Shown: positions 1-7,690, numbered from the stretch's first letter. The stretch is 9,421 nucleotides of DNA from an uncultured Fidelibacterota bacterium (GCA_913054425.1 CAJXJG010000058.1:1-9421), one strand, 5' to 3'. Numbers and translations are program-made. The notes: generated by a model from the sequence alone, not told the origin.

Positions 1-57
1 GGCAGGGGATTTACTTATGTGAACACCGAAACCATGGAGGAAACAGGACTTTGGTAG
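1..57 (+). CDS. Possible 3' end of an unidentified protein gene (partial)
   Basis: Frame 1 is open from the left edge for 18 codons and ends in TAG at 55-57. The residues, ending in TYVNTETMEETGLW, look protein-like but are too few to name a family. Frame 3 is also open, to a TAA at 75-77, so the frame choice is a judgement on composition only. The gene, if real, points the same way as the MATE gene about 130 bases downstream. No terminator hairpin is visible after either stop. Confidence 0.3.
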   Translation, partial: GRGFTYVNTETMEETGLW

Positions 58-185
58 TAACAATTCAAGGAGAATAAGGTATAAACAATTTATTTTCTTC
101 CAAATTTTAAGCTATTTTATTTTTAGTTATATACATCTTTTTTAGCCGTTTGCTTAAGTAATTAATTTTTAATTAACTCTTCTTC
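58..185. other. AT-rich intergenic leader before the MATE gene
   Basis: This 128-base stretch has no open frame worth calling and is very rich in A and T. It contains an AAGGAG at 68-73 with no start codon at a usable distance. A TATATAC at 128-134 could serve as a -10 element, but I cannot pair it with a convincing -35. A direct repeat of TAATTAA lies at 159-165 and 170-176, ending ten bases before the MATE start codon. The promoter of the MATE gene is probably here, but its position cannot be fixed by eye. Confidence 0.5.
159..176. repeat. TAATTAA direct repeat, possible operator of the MATE gene
   Basis: Two identical heptamers, TAATTAA at 159-165 and 170-176, are separated by TTTT, giving an 11-base period of about one helical turn. 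They sit just before the MATE start codon at 186, where a repressor could block transcription or ribosome entry. Drug exporters are often controlled by a repressor at this position, but no regulator gene is present in the window. In so AT-rich a sequence the repeat may be chance. Confidence 0.2.
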
Positions 186-1586
186 ATGCCCACTCATTAC
201 AATAAAAGTATTTCCAGGCAGGTTATTATCCTGGCTATTCCCATAATATTCAGCAACATGAGCAGGGTGATCATGTCACTGGCAGACATGGCCATGGTAA
301 GCAGGCTGGGTACAAATGAATTAGCAGCGACTGGAATGGGTTCGCTCTTATTATGGGTTATCATGAGTATGGGGATAGGATTGCGCACAGCTGTGCAGAC
401 AGTAAGCTCTCGGAGGCTGGGTCAGAAAAAATATCCCGAATGCGGCAATGCACTCAATAACGGCATAATCCTGGCTTCTGTTATTGCAATTCCTTTTACC
501 ATTTTAGGAATCACGTATGCCTCAGAAATTGCAGGACTTTTTCTGGACGATATCGCCGTCATACCCCACTGCACTGACTATTTATTTGTGGGATTTTTCA
601 GTATTTTATTTGTTCTCACAAGCTTTGCATTCCAGGGATTCTATGCAGGAGTGGAAGAGACCCGGGTGCATATGGTGGTAACCATTTCATCCAATATCCT
701 GAATGTGTATTTGAATGCCGGTTTCATTTACGGTTCTGAACATATTACACAATATTTTACGAATTTGGGAATCCCCTGGTTAGCAGGATTGTGGAACTGG
801 GCACCTTTTCCGGCACTAGCTGTAAAGGGGGCTGCTATTGCCACACTGATAGCATCAATCTGGATGGTAATTCACTTTGTCCTGTTTTTATTTAAGGAGC
901 GGATTAAGCCCTATCATCCCTTTGGATTTCAGTTTATCTCTGTCAATCTGATTCAGCAGGTAAAATTGGGATTTCCCGTGGGCATTCAGGAAATGATTTC
1001 CATGACAGGTTTTGCTGTCTTTTATAAAATCATCGGAATGATTGGAACCTTGGAACTGGCCACATCTAATGTCATCCTTAATATTGCCCATGCATCATTT
1101 ATGCCTGCTATAGGTGTGGGAATGGCAAGCGCAACATTGGTGGGAAAGTTTTTAGGTGAGGAAGAACCTGATAAAGCGGGACAGGCTGTAAAAGACGCCT
1201 TGAAATGGGCTCTCTTAATCATGGGCAGTGTGGGACTGGTTTTCATCCTCATGCCGGGCTGGATTATCTCCGTATTTTCAGATGATCCGCAAATTATTGC
1301 AATAGGCAAACCCTGCCTCCAGATTATCGGAATACTCCAGTATTTTGATGCTATTGGGTTAACACTCTTTTTTGTGCTCACTGGCGCGGGGAATACTCGC
1401 TTCCCCGCTCTTGTTAATATGACGATCTGCTGGGTGCTCTTTGTACCTTTATCCTATTATTTGGGTATTATAAAAAGCATGGGTGTGATTGGTGCGTGGA
1501 TTGGATTTGCTGCATGGATTATTCCCTTTGCGGTGATCATGGCGCTGAAAGTCAGAACAGGTTCATGGAAACAGATTGAGGTCTAG
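186..1586 (+). CDS. MATE-family multidrug/sodium (or proton) antiporter
   Basis: This 466-residue inner-membrane protein has the length and pattern of the MATE (NorM/DinF/MatE) exporters, which expel drugs or metabolites in exchange for Na+ or H+. About twelve hydrophobic helices form two similar halves. The N-terminal helix contains AIPIIFSNMSR (17-27) and is followed by the family stretch SLADMAMVSRLG with NELAATG (31-50). Further family marks are YLNAGFIYG (175-183), VKGAAIATL (213-221), GFPVGIQEM (262-270) opening the second half, and LTGAGNTRFPAL (398-409). The loop at about 183-212, rich in Trp and Pro, appears longer than usual. The ATG at 186 keeps the whole first helix, whereas the next Met (residue 25) would cut into it. 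No Shine-Dalgarno site precedes it. It converges on mazG with only 15 bases between stops. Substrate and coupling ion cannot be read from sequence. Confidence 0.93.
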   Translation: MPTHYNKSISRQVIILAIPIIFSNMSRVIMSLADMAMVSRLGTNELAATGMGSLLLWVIMSMGIGLRTAVQTVSSRRLGQKKYPECGNALNNGIILASVIAIPFTILGITYASEIAGLFLDDIAVIPHCTDYLFVGFFSILFVLTSFAFQGFYAGVEETRVHMVVTISSNILNVYLNAGFIYGSEHITQYFTNLGIPWLAGLWNWAPFPALAVKGAAIATLIASIWMVIHFVLFLFKERIKPYHPFGFQFISVNLIQQVKLGFPVGIQEMISMTGFAVFYKIIGMIGTLELATSNVILNIAHASFMPAIGVGMASATLVGKFLGEEEPDKAGQAVKDALKWALLIMGSVGLVFILMPGWIISVFSDDPQIIAIGKPCLQIIGILQYFDAIGLTLFFVLTGAGNTRFPALVNMTICWVLFVPLSYYLGIIKSMGVIGAWIGFAAWIIPFAVIMALKVRTGSWKQIEV

Positions 1587-1593
1587 TCTCAAT
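1575..1593. terminator. Weak inverted repeat between convergent MATE and mazG genes
   Basis: ATTGAG at 1575-1580 pairs perfectly with CTCAAT at 1588-1593 around a seven-base loop holding the MATE stop codon. It lies in the only gap between two convergent genes, where a shared terminator would be expected. The stem is short and mostly A-T, and no clear T-run follows on either strand, so it would be a poor intrinsic terminator. Factor-dependent termination is equally possible. Confidence 0.2.
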
Positions 1594-1601
1594 AAATGGG
1601 T

Positions 1602-2396
1602 TTAGCTTTGTTTCTTCAAAGTATTCCAGATTTTATCCATTTCTTTCAGATTGGAATCCTCCATTTTATTCCCTCGTTTTTTAAACTCTCGTTCTAATGC
1701 TTTAAACCGACTCGTAAATTTTTTATTCGACTTCCTTAATGCAACTTCAGCAGAAATACCAAGGAATCGAGACAGGTTAACAATACTAAACAGGACATCT
1801 CCTATTTCCTCTTCAATATGGCGTTTTATACCGCTCTTTTCGGCTTCTTTCAATTCCTGAATTTCTTCATGTACCTTCTCCCACACCTGATCAATTTTGT
1901 CCCAATCAAATCCTGTATAACTTGCTTTTTCCTGGAGGCGTTGCGATTTTGTAAGTGCCGGTAATGTTTTTGGGATCCCATCCAGGCGGGAATTCCTTTT
2001 CTTCTCCTCGTGCTTCGCAGCTTCCCAATTCTGTTTTGCGTGAAAGGGGCCATCTGCACCTTGATCTCCGAATACATGAGGGTGTCTTCTAACTAATTTT
2101 TCATTCACATGTTCTAATGAATCAATTAGTGAAAAATCTCCATTTTCTTTACTAATGGACGCCTGGAACACAACATGAAGTAATAGATCTCCTAATTCCT
2201 CTTTCAACAATTCCAGATCCTCTTCTTCTATACTTTCAATGACTTCATATACCTCCTCAAGAAGGTATGGTAAAAGTGAATCGTGGGTTTGTTCTTTGTC
2301 CCATGGGCAGCCACCTGGGGCCCTTAATTTTTCCACAATTTCTATTAGTTGAGAAAGCGAATCTCCAATTGACTTACGCTGATTAGTGTCTACCAT
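1602..2396 (-). CDS. mazG: Nucleoside triphosphate pyrophosphohydrolase MazG
   Basis: MazG hydrolyses (d)NTPs to monophosphate and pyrophosphate in the cytoplasm. It cleans the nucleotide pool and, in E. coli, moderates (p)ppGpp and MazEF toxicity. From the ATG at 2396 the protein is 264 residues, the usual length of the two-domain form. The first domain has LRAPGGCPWDKEQTH (24-38), EEVYE (47-51) and EELGD (66-70). The second has EEIQE (177-181) and EEEIGD (195-200), giving the ExxE...ExxD magnesium sites in both halves. An in-frame ATG at 2435 would add 13 residues inside ybeY. The 2396 start is preferred because its A is the last base of the ybeY stop (TAATG), a classic coupling junction, and because the added residues do not look conserved. 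Neither start has a Shine-Dalgarno site. It is the last gene of the minus-strand cluster and ends in TAA. Confidence 0.94.
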   Translation of the reverse strand: MVDTNQRKSIGDSLSQLIEIVEKLRAPGGCPWDKEQTHDSLLPYLLEEVYEVIESIEEEDLELLKEELGDLLLHVVFQASISKENGDFSLIDSLEHVNEKLVRRHPHVFGDQGADGPFHAKQNWEAAKHEEKKRNSRLDGIPKTLPALTKSQRLQEKASYTGFDWDKIDQVWEKVHEEIQELKEAEKSGIKRHIEEEIGDVLFSIVNLSRFLGISAEVALRKSNKKFTSRFKALEREFKKRGNKMEDSNLKEMDKIWNTLKKQS

Positions 2397-2854
2397 TATA
2401 AGCTGGAGATTTTCTTTGTGAATAATTTTTTCCATCGAACCATTGTTAAATAGGTATCTTCAAGCGATGTCATTTCTTTTTTTGATATCTTTGTAATGTC
2501 ATCGAATCCCAACAAATGGAGCACTCCGTGGATAAGCAGTCTGGTGACTTCTTTTTCGAACGGTTCACCAAAAATCTCCGCATTCTCCCTTGCTCGGGGA
2601 AGGCTGATATACACTTCACCTTCAACAGCTTTTTCCTTATAATTGTTTAACCGAAATGCAATCACATCTGTAAATTGGTTTTTCTGGAAGAACTGCTTTT
2701 TTAAGCCGCGCAAAAGTTCGTCTTGACCAAAAATGACTGTGATTGTTCCGTCATCGATATCTTGATCTTCCAATACAGTTCTCAAAATTTTACAACAAAT
2801 CTCATCATCAGGCTGATCCAATTCCGGGTCCTTTTCTATCTGGGTTTTTATCAT
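2396..2854 (-). CDS. ybeY: Endoribonuclease YbeY (16S rRNA maturation)
   Basis: YbeY is a single-domain metal-dependent endoribonuclease of UPF0054, needed for 16S rRNA 3' end maturation and ribosome quality control. The 152 residues fit the family. The family core TDVIAFRLN (62-70), GEVYISLPRARENA (79-92) and IHGVLHLLGFDD (108-119) is intact. The metal motif normally reads HxxxHxxxxxH; here it is H109, H113 and D119, so Asp replaces the third His (codon GAC at 2498-2500). I recall the same exchange in Bacteroidetes YbeY proteins, so I read it as a lineage form and not damage. The gene starts eight bases after the 7TM-HD stop and shares one base with mazG. Its ATG has no Shine-Dalgarno site at normal spacing, so coupling to upstream translation is likely. 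Placement directly after a PgpH/YqfF gene is a common bacterial order. Confidence 0.94.
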   Translation of the reverse strand: MIKTQIEKDPELDQPDDEICCKILRTVLEDQDIDDGTITVIFGQDELLRGLKKQFFQKNQFTDVIAFRLNNYKEKAVEGEVYISLPRARENAEIFGEPFEKEVTRLLIHGVLHLLGFDDITKISKKEMTSLEDTYLTMVRWKKLFTKKISSL

Positions 2855-2862
2855 TTATTTGA

Positions 2863-5190
2863 CTACCCCGTTGTCCCCTCTTTTGGGTCATCCGGGTATT
2901 CCACACGAATATGGTAAATCCCACGAAGAACTGGGAGCATACCCGAATTGCCGTCTATCCTCCCTTTTATTTTTGTCAATTCGCCTAAGGTCAGGGGGCA
3001 TTCATCTAATTGTCCATCATCTACACGGCTTTTGATAATCTTATTAATCATCGCCTCAATTTTTATAATGTCAGGATTTTTGATGGATCGTACTGCCGCT
3101 TCAACTGCTTCGCAAACCATCAGGATACCTGTCTCTTTTGTGTCAGGTTTCGGCCCAGGATACCTGAACGCGTTTTCGTCAACTTCAGTAGAATCTTCGG
3201 CAGTTTCAAGCGCTCTACGGTAAAAATATTCCACCCGGGTGGTACCATGATGCATGGGAATAAAATCCCGGACGATCTTTGGGAGACCATATTCCTTCCC
3301 CAGTTCCAGCCCTTCCTTTACATGATTCCGGATAGTTTTTGCGCTCATTACCGGGGTAAGTGTGTCGTGTTTATTTTCTCCCGTGAATTGATTTTCGATG
3401 AAATACTCCGGGCGCGTTATTTTACCCACATCGTGATAATAAGCGCCAACCCGACACAACAGAGATCGTGCTCCAATGGAATTAGCGCAAGCTTCTGCCA
3501 GATTGCCCACCACTATACTGTGGTTGAATGTCCCATTTGCTTCCTGTTGTAACCTTTTTAAAAGGGGATGATCAAAATCAAGCAATTCCAACAAGGTCAA
3601 ATCCGTCGTAATTTGAAAAGTTATTTCAAGCAGTCCTATTAAGCCGTATGTGAGAATGGGTGCCAAAATACTAATCATCAACAAATATAAAATGTCCACT
3701 TGAATTCCTGACCAACTACTGCCTTTAAAAAGTCCTAATCCTACCATAACCAGGAGGCTGGCAGCAAGTAGAGAAAAAATGGTTTTAAAAACTTGTGTCC
3801 GTGTACGCAATTCTCTGACGTTGTACATGGCAACACTGGATGTAAAGATGGCAACTACCATAAAATCAAAATTGTTCCCAATCATAATACTGACGAGTAA
3901 CGCCATGGATGTTATACCCATAAATCCAATGCGCGCATCGAACAGAATGGTCAAAGTCATGGCAGCAACGGTTATTGGGATTAAATAAGGAGAAATATTG
4001 AGACGGAGAACAAACAAATATGATAACCCCAACTCTACAAAAAAGATAAGTGAAATAAGCAGTATCATCTTCCAATTATCAAATACAGGCTTCCTGTAAA
4101 TCATCAAAAATGTAAATAAAAAAGAAATAACGACCGCGATGAGAATTATTCTTCCGACATAAGAAGAAAGAACAGCCCGCCCGGATTGAGAACCCTCTTT
4201 TTTTTCAATAGCCACAGCAAGAGATTGAAGATTTTGAAGAATATCTGCATTTATACGTGTGTTTGCATCAACAATTCGTTCATTTTTAAGCACTGTACCC
4301 TGAAATCTTGGGACTCTGTCAGAACGAGCTTTCTGCCGTCTTTCAGTAGTTTCCTTATCATAGATTAGATTGGGTTTCATAAACTCTACTGCCAAGTCAT
4401 ATCCAATTACTCTAAAATGATTTTCTTCCTCAGGAAAAAGCTTGTTGATCTCTATTTTTACCTTAGTCCACGCTTTCTCAAGATCATTAAATTCATCAGG
4501 AGCTAACAAAACCGGTACTTCTCCTTGGTGAATCATCACTTTATCGCTGATTATTTTATCTTTGTTAATATCATAGATTCCTTCAGCCCAACGATTCCTG
4601 CAAATCTGAAATATATATTTTTCAAATTGGTGAAAGGCGTTATCATTAATTTCAGAATTTTCTTTAAAAATAAAGGACTTCCACAGATCTTGTTCAGTTG
4701 GAAAGGGGTAATTTTTCTTGAGCTTTTCAAGCGAAAGAGATAGAGATGTGCTATCGGCAGTAAATTCTGCCTTCGCTATCGCATACTGGGGTTCATAACG
4801 ATAACGATAAACCAGGTCCTCAGATTGTTTTAATTGTTCGCTTGTACTCCGAATCTTTGTAAGCAACAGGAAGAACTCCTTAGTTTTTTCTGCCCAGAAT
4901 TCGACAATCTCTTGATCCCTGAAAAACACAAACGGTTCTGATCTTAGCGCCTCATTAAGATCTCCCTGTAATTTTTCTTCAGTTTTTAGAATTGGAAAGG
5001 TAAATGGAGCAATAACAGGTTCCCGGGCAATATCGTCTAACTTATAAACAAATTGGAGAGATTTTCCCGTGGGAAAAAATAATGAGGTAAGGATAACAAA
5101 CACCGTTAAAATACTAATTTGCAGCCAGTATTTATTGAGAATCCTCATTATTATCTCAAAAGAGGTTTCCCTTTTTATTTTATTCATCAT
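2863..5190 (-). CDS. pgpH: 7TM-HD membrane phosphodiesterase, PgpH/YqfF family (probable c-di-AMP hydrolase)
   Basis: This 775-residue membrane protein has the full 7TM-HD layout. A first membrane helix lies at about 24-40, and an extracytoplasmic 7TMR-HDED domain spans about 45-335. Seven closely spaced helices follow (about 345-365, 372-395, 398-416, 418-437, 440-456, 468-487, 497-521), then a cytoplasmic HD domain (about 540-740). The family member PgpH of Listeria hydrolyses c-di-AMP to pApA. Visible metal residues are H557 (FNHS), H586-D587 (YHDVGK), H623 (NHVKEG) and H647-H648 (PMHHGT). The last ligand, normally Asp in an LADSVEAA-like segment, is Glu here (E694, VCEAVEAA). The first ATG at 5190 forms an ATGA overlap with the dehydrogenase stop; a second ATG follows immediately. 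The next gene is ybeY, as in many genomes. The symbol is by family, and c-di-AMP as substrate is inferred; no cyclase gene is in view. Confidence 0.9.
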   Translation of the reverse strand: MMNKIKRETSFEIIMRILNKYWLQISILTVFVILTSLFFPTGKSLQFVYKLDDIAREPVIAPFTFPILKTEEKLQGDLNEALRSEPFVFFRDQEIVEFWAEKTKEFFLLLTKIRSTSEQLKQSEDLVYRYRYEPQYAIAKAEFTADSTSLSLSLEKLKKNYPFPTEQDLWKSFIFKENSEINDNAFHQFEKYIFQICRNRWAEGIYDINKDKIISDKVMIHQGEVPVLLAPDEFNDLEKAWTKVKIEINKLFPEEENHFRVIGYDLAVEFMKPNLIYDKETTERRQKARSDRVPRFQGTVLKNERIVDANTRINADILQNLQSLAVAIEKKEGSQSGRAVLSSYVGRIILIAVVISFLFTFLMIYRKPVFDNWKMILLISLIFFVELGLSYLFVLRLNISPYLIPITVAAMTLTILFDARIGFMGITSMALLVSIMIGNNFDFMVVAIFTSSVAMYNVRELRTRTQVFKTIFSLLAASLLVMVGLGLFKGSSWSGIQVDILYLLMISILAPILTYGLIGLLEITFQITTDLTLLELLDFDHPLLKRLQQEANGTFNHSIVVGNLAEACANSIGARSLLCRVGAYYHDVGKITRPEYFIENQFTGENKHDTLTPVMSAKTIRNHVKEGLELGKEYGLPKIVRDFIPMHHGTTRVEYFYRRALETAEDSTEVDENAFRYPGPKPDTKETGILMVCEAVEAAVRSIKNPDIIKIEAMINKIIKSRVDDGQLDECPLTLGELTKIKGRIDGNSGMLPVLRGIYHIRVEYPDDPKEGTTG

Positions 5191-6344
5191 TGGTTCACAA
5201 CTTCTCGAATAATTTCCCTTGCAATAACCAGCCGTTGTATTTCGCTGGTTCCTTCACCAATTTCCAGCACTTTTGCATCTCGAAAAAATCGTTCTACATC
5301 ATATTCAGCTACATATCCGTATCCACCATGAATTTGGATAGCTTCTATTGTAACATCCATCGCAACCTCACTTGCAAAAAGTTTTGCCATGGCAGCTTCT
5401 TTAATGACATCTTTCCCCTGATCTTTCATCCATGCGGCATGAAATACCAGTAATTTCGCTGCTTCAATGCGGGTTGCCATATCGGCTAATTTAAATCCAA
5501 TGGATTGGAATTTATAAATTTCCCGTCCAAACGCTTTCCTTTCAGTAGAATATTTGAGGGCTTTTTCATATGCACCTTCTGCTGTTCCAACCGCAAGCGC
5601 GCCGACAGAAATTCGACCACCGATTAAGGTTTTTAAAAACGTTTTAAATCCCTCTTCAGGATTGCCCAACATGCTCTCTGCGGGAACTTTCATATTCTCA
5701 AAATATAATTGTCTTGTGTCGCTGGCACGCCAGCCCATTTTCTTTTCTTTCGGCCCAATTTTCAACCCGGGCATGTCTGTTGGAATCGTAAACGCACCAA
5801 TTCCTTTCTTAATTCCTTCTTCAATAACCTGAGCTGTAAAGCTTAGCACGCCCGCCTCGCCTGCATTAGTAATAAAAATTTTACCTCCATTCACAACATA
5901 ATGATCACCATCTTTCACCGCAGCAGTACGAGTGGAACCAGCATCACTTCCTGCTTCAGGTTCCGTCAATCCAAAGGCTCCCAGTATTTTCCCGGAAGCC
6001 AAAAGTGGCACCCATTTTTGTTTTTGTTCTTCCGTTCCGGTAAGAACAATCGGGACTGTCCCCAAAGATGTATGTGCTGACATGGTTATGGCAAGAGAAG
6101 CATCCACCTTTGCTAACTCCATCACAGCTAAGGCATAGGCAACTGTGTCCATTCCGGCTCCACCATATTTTTCAGATATCGGGATTCCCATTAATCCCAA
6201 GTCTCCCATCTGCCTTACCAAGTCCAGGGGAAATTTTCCGGTTGCATCCATCTCCCTAGCCAGTGGCTGTACTTCATTTTTTGCAAAATCCCGAACCATA
6301 TCTCGAAGCATCATATGTTCATCTGTGAAAAACAACTTATCCAT
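5187..6344 (-). CDS. Acyl-CoA dehydrogenase (short/medium-chain type)
   Basis: This cytoplasmic FAD enzyme oxidises an acyl-CoA to the trans-2-enoyl-CoA and passes electrons to electron-transfer flavoprotein. At 385 residues it matches the short/medium-chain and bacterial BCAD-like subfamily. The N-terminal helical domain (about 5-115) leads into the flavin-binding strand motif FGLTEPEAGSDAG (124-136) and FITNAGEAG (157-165). ERKAFGREIYKFQ (268-280) and IQIHGGYGYVAEYDVERFFRD (336-356) follow. The catalytic Glu is expected at E364 in IGEGTSEIQR (362-371), where many relatives have YEGT. The ATG at 6344 is supported by AAAGGA at 6351-6356, six bases upstream, the only clear ribosome-binding site in the window. 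fabH ends 34 bases before it and pgpH overlaps it by four bases. Whether it serves fatty-acid breakdown, branched-chain amino-acid catabolism or another acyl-CoA cannot be told. Confidence 0.93.
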   Translation of the reverse strand: MDKLFFTDEHMMLRDMVRDFAKNEVQPLAREMDATGKFPLDLVRQMGDLGLMGIPISEKYGGAGMDTVAYALAVMELAKVDASLAITMSAHTSLGTVPIVLTGTEEQKQKWVPLLASGKILGAFGLTEPEAGSDAGSTRTAAVKDGDHYVVNGGKIFITNAGEAGVLSFTAQVIEEGIKKGIGAFTIPTDMPGLKIGPKEKKMGWRASDTRQLYFENMKVPAESMLGNPEEGFKTFLKTLIGGRISVGALAVGTAEGAYEKALKYSTERKAFGREIYKFQSIGFKLADMATRIEAAKLLVFHAAWMKDQGKDVIKEAAMAKLFASEVAMDVTIEAIQIHGGYGYVAEYDVERFFRDAKVLEIGEGTSEIQRLVIAREIIREVVNQ

Positions 6345-6350
6345 AGGCTT

Positions 6351-6356
6351 TCCTTT
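6351..6356 (-). promoter_or_regulatory. Shine-Dalgarno site of the acyl-CoA dehydrogenase gene
   Basis: On the minus strand AAAGGA lies six bases before the ATG at 6344, a normal spacing, and so fixes that start. A stronger AGGAGG at 6367-6372 lies too far from this ATG (22 bases) and abuts an out-of-frame ATGATG that opens a nine-codon frame. Confidence 0.6.
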
Positions 6357-6378
6357 TCTTCATCATCCTCCTGCTAAT

Positions 6379-7371
6379 TTACCAACGGATCGCAGCCGAT
6401 GCCCAAGTAAACCCAGCTCCAAATGAGGCCAGAATAACAATATCTCCCTTTGAAATTCTCTTCTCCTCAATAGCTTCACAAAAAGCAATAGGAATTGATG
6501 CTGCTGTTGTATTGCCATATTTATGGATATTGCTAAATACTTTATCCATGCCAACCCCTAGGCGCTTAGCAACCGCTTGACTGATTCTCAAGTTTGCCTG
6601 ATGTGGAATAATCAACGCGACATCATCTAGTGTCAGCCCATTGGAATCCAACGACTCTTGAATCACTTCTGGAAACCGTAAAACGGCATGCCGAAAAACC
6701 TCTCTGCCGTTCATGTAAGGGAAATGTCGTCCTTCTTCTAATCTAATAGTAGTTATTTGACAATTTTCAGAAGAACCAGGCGCCTCCATCCATAGGTTTT
6801 TTAAATTGGCACCCTGACAGTGGAGATGTGTAGAAAGAATTCCTCTTTTTCCATCACTTTTTTGTAGAATCGCAGCACCTGCTCCATCACCAAATAAAAC
6901 TGCTATATCTCTTCCCTCCGATGAAATATTTAGATACCTTGACTGGACTTCTGCGCCAACGATGAGAATTGTATCATACATGCCGGATCGAATAAATTGA
7001 TCACCAATAGACAAAGTATAAACAAAAGCTGAGCAGGCCGCTTTAATATCAAAAGCACCCACATTATTTAAGCCAAGAAGATCTTGTAACTGAGCACTTA
7101 CGCCAGGGAAAAAATAATCCGACGAAATGGTCCCAACAATTACTAAGTCTATTTCTTTTGGTGATACATTTGCAGCTTCCATTGCTTTTTTAGATGCTTC
7201 AAATGCCAAATCGGATGTACACATTCCGTTTCTCACCCAATGCCGCTCCTGAATACCGCTCCGGCTGACAATCCATTCATTAGTTGTATCCATTTTCTGC
7301 TCTAAATCCTTGTTTGTAATGACTTGTTCAGGTACATAATACCCAATACCGGTAATTTCTGTTTTAATCAT
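6379..7371 (-). CDS. fabH: Beta-ketoacyl-[ACP] synthase III (FabH)
   Basis: FabH condenses an acyl-CoA (acetyl or branched) with malonyl-ACP to start type II fatty-acid synthesis in the cytoplasm. From the ATG at 7371 the protein has 330 residues. It opens with MIKTEITGIGYYVPEQ, like known FabH proteins, and closes with FGAGFTWASAAIRW. The thiolase-fold triad is complete: C113 in KAACSAF, H257 in IPHQAN and N287 in KYGNTTAAS. TTNEWIVSRSGI (29-40) and LFGDGAGA (159-166) are further family marks. A GTG at 7383 would add four residues (MKKT); it is less likely because the shorter form matches the family start. The start lies inside the recJ end (eight-base overlap), suggesting translational coupling. 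A premature stop in recJ could therefore affect expression of this usually essential gene. The TAA stop is exactly at the normal C-terminus. Confidence 0.95.
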   Translation of the reverse strand: MIKTEITGIGYYVPEQVITNKDLEQKMDTTNEWIVSRSGIQERHWVRNGMCTSDLAFEASKKAMEAANVSPKEIDLVIVGTISSDYFFPGVSAQLQDLLGLNNVGAFDIKAACSAFVYTLSIGDQFIRSGMYDTILIVGAEVQSRYLNISSEGRDIAVLFGDGAGAAILQKSDGKRGILSTHLHCQGANLKNLWMEAPGSSENCQITTIRLEEGRHFPYMNGREVFRHAVLRFPEVIQESLDSNGLTLDDVALIIPHQANLRISQAVAKRLGVGMDKVFSNIHKYGNTTAASIPIAFCEAIEEKRISKGDIVILASFGAGFTWASAAIRW

Positions 7372-7672
7372 AGTTTTTTTCACTCAATTTAATATCACGG
7401 ACGTTTAACTGAATACTTTCCTGGCCCCGCCACTCATTAATTTCGACTAAACAGGCGAGATCAAGCGGACAGCCTTTAATAAGCTGTTCGTAATGCCGGG
7501 ACATATTAAACCCGATAGCACCATAAACTGCTTTTCCCTGTTGTACCTTGAATTTTAGATGGTCTCCATTGCCGATTACTTTTGGAGTTCCAACAATAAT
7601 CACATTTCTAATTGCAAACTTTGGTCTCATATTCCCAGGACCATACGGTTCTAATTTATTTAGGAATGTCAT
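7364..7672 (-). CDS. recJ: RecJ C-terminal fragment (OB-fold domain)
   Basis: This segment follows the second TAA in the same frame; the first ATG after that stop is at 7672. It carries the linker motif FLNKLEPYGPGN, typical of RecJ where the OB-fold nucleic-acid-binding domain begins. The rest is a plausible OB fold (for example HLKFKVQQG, VYGAIGFN, VRDIKLS). No Shine-Dalgarno site precedes the ATG, and 18 bases separate it from the stop, so reinitiation is conceivable but unproved. The true recJ stop (TAA 7364-7366) overlaps the fabH start region. Confidence 0.5.
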   Translation of the reverse strand: MTFLNKLEPYGPGNMRPKFAIRNVIIVGTPKVIGNGDHLKFKVQQGKAVYGAIGFNMSRHYEQLIKGCPLDLACLVEINEWRGQESIQLNVRDIKLSEKNYD

Positions 7673-7690
7673 GAAACGACTATCAATATC

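Noticed and set aside
1022..1381. 119-codon minus-strand open frame inside the MATE gene
   Set aside because: It is antisense to conserved MATE helices, with no family resemblance.
1606..1621. CTTTG...CAAAG hairpin as a mazG terminator
   Set aside because: The stem is only five base pairs, lies inside the mazG coding end and has no following T-run on the minus strand.
2396..2435. Longer MazG start at 2435 (13 extra residues)
   Set aside because: It would overlap ybeY by 40 bases, has no Shine-Dalgarno site, and adds residues not typical of MazG; the TAATG junction at 2396 is a better start.
3010..3552. 180-codon plus-strand open frame opposite the PgpH HD domain
   Set aside because: It lies antisense to a well-conserved coding region, has no recognisable domain and no ribosome-binding site, and its composition is what the complement of a conserved gene gives.
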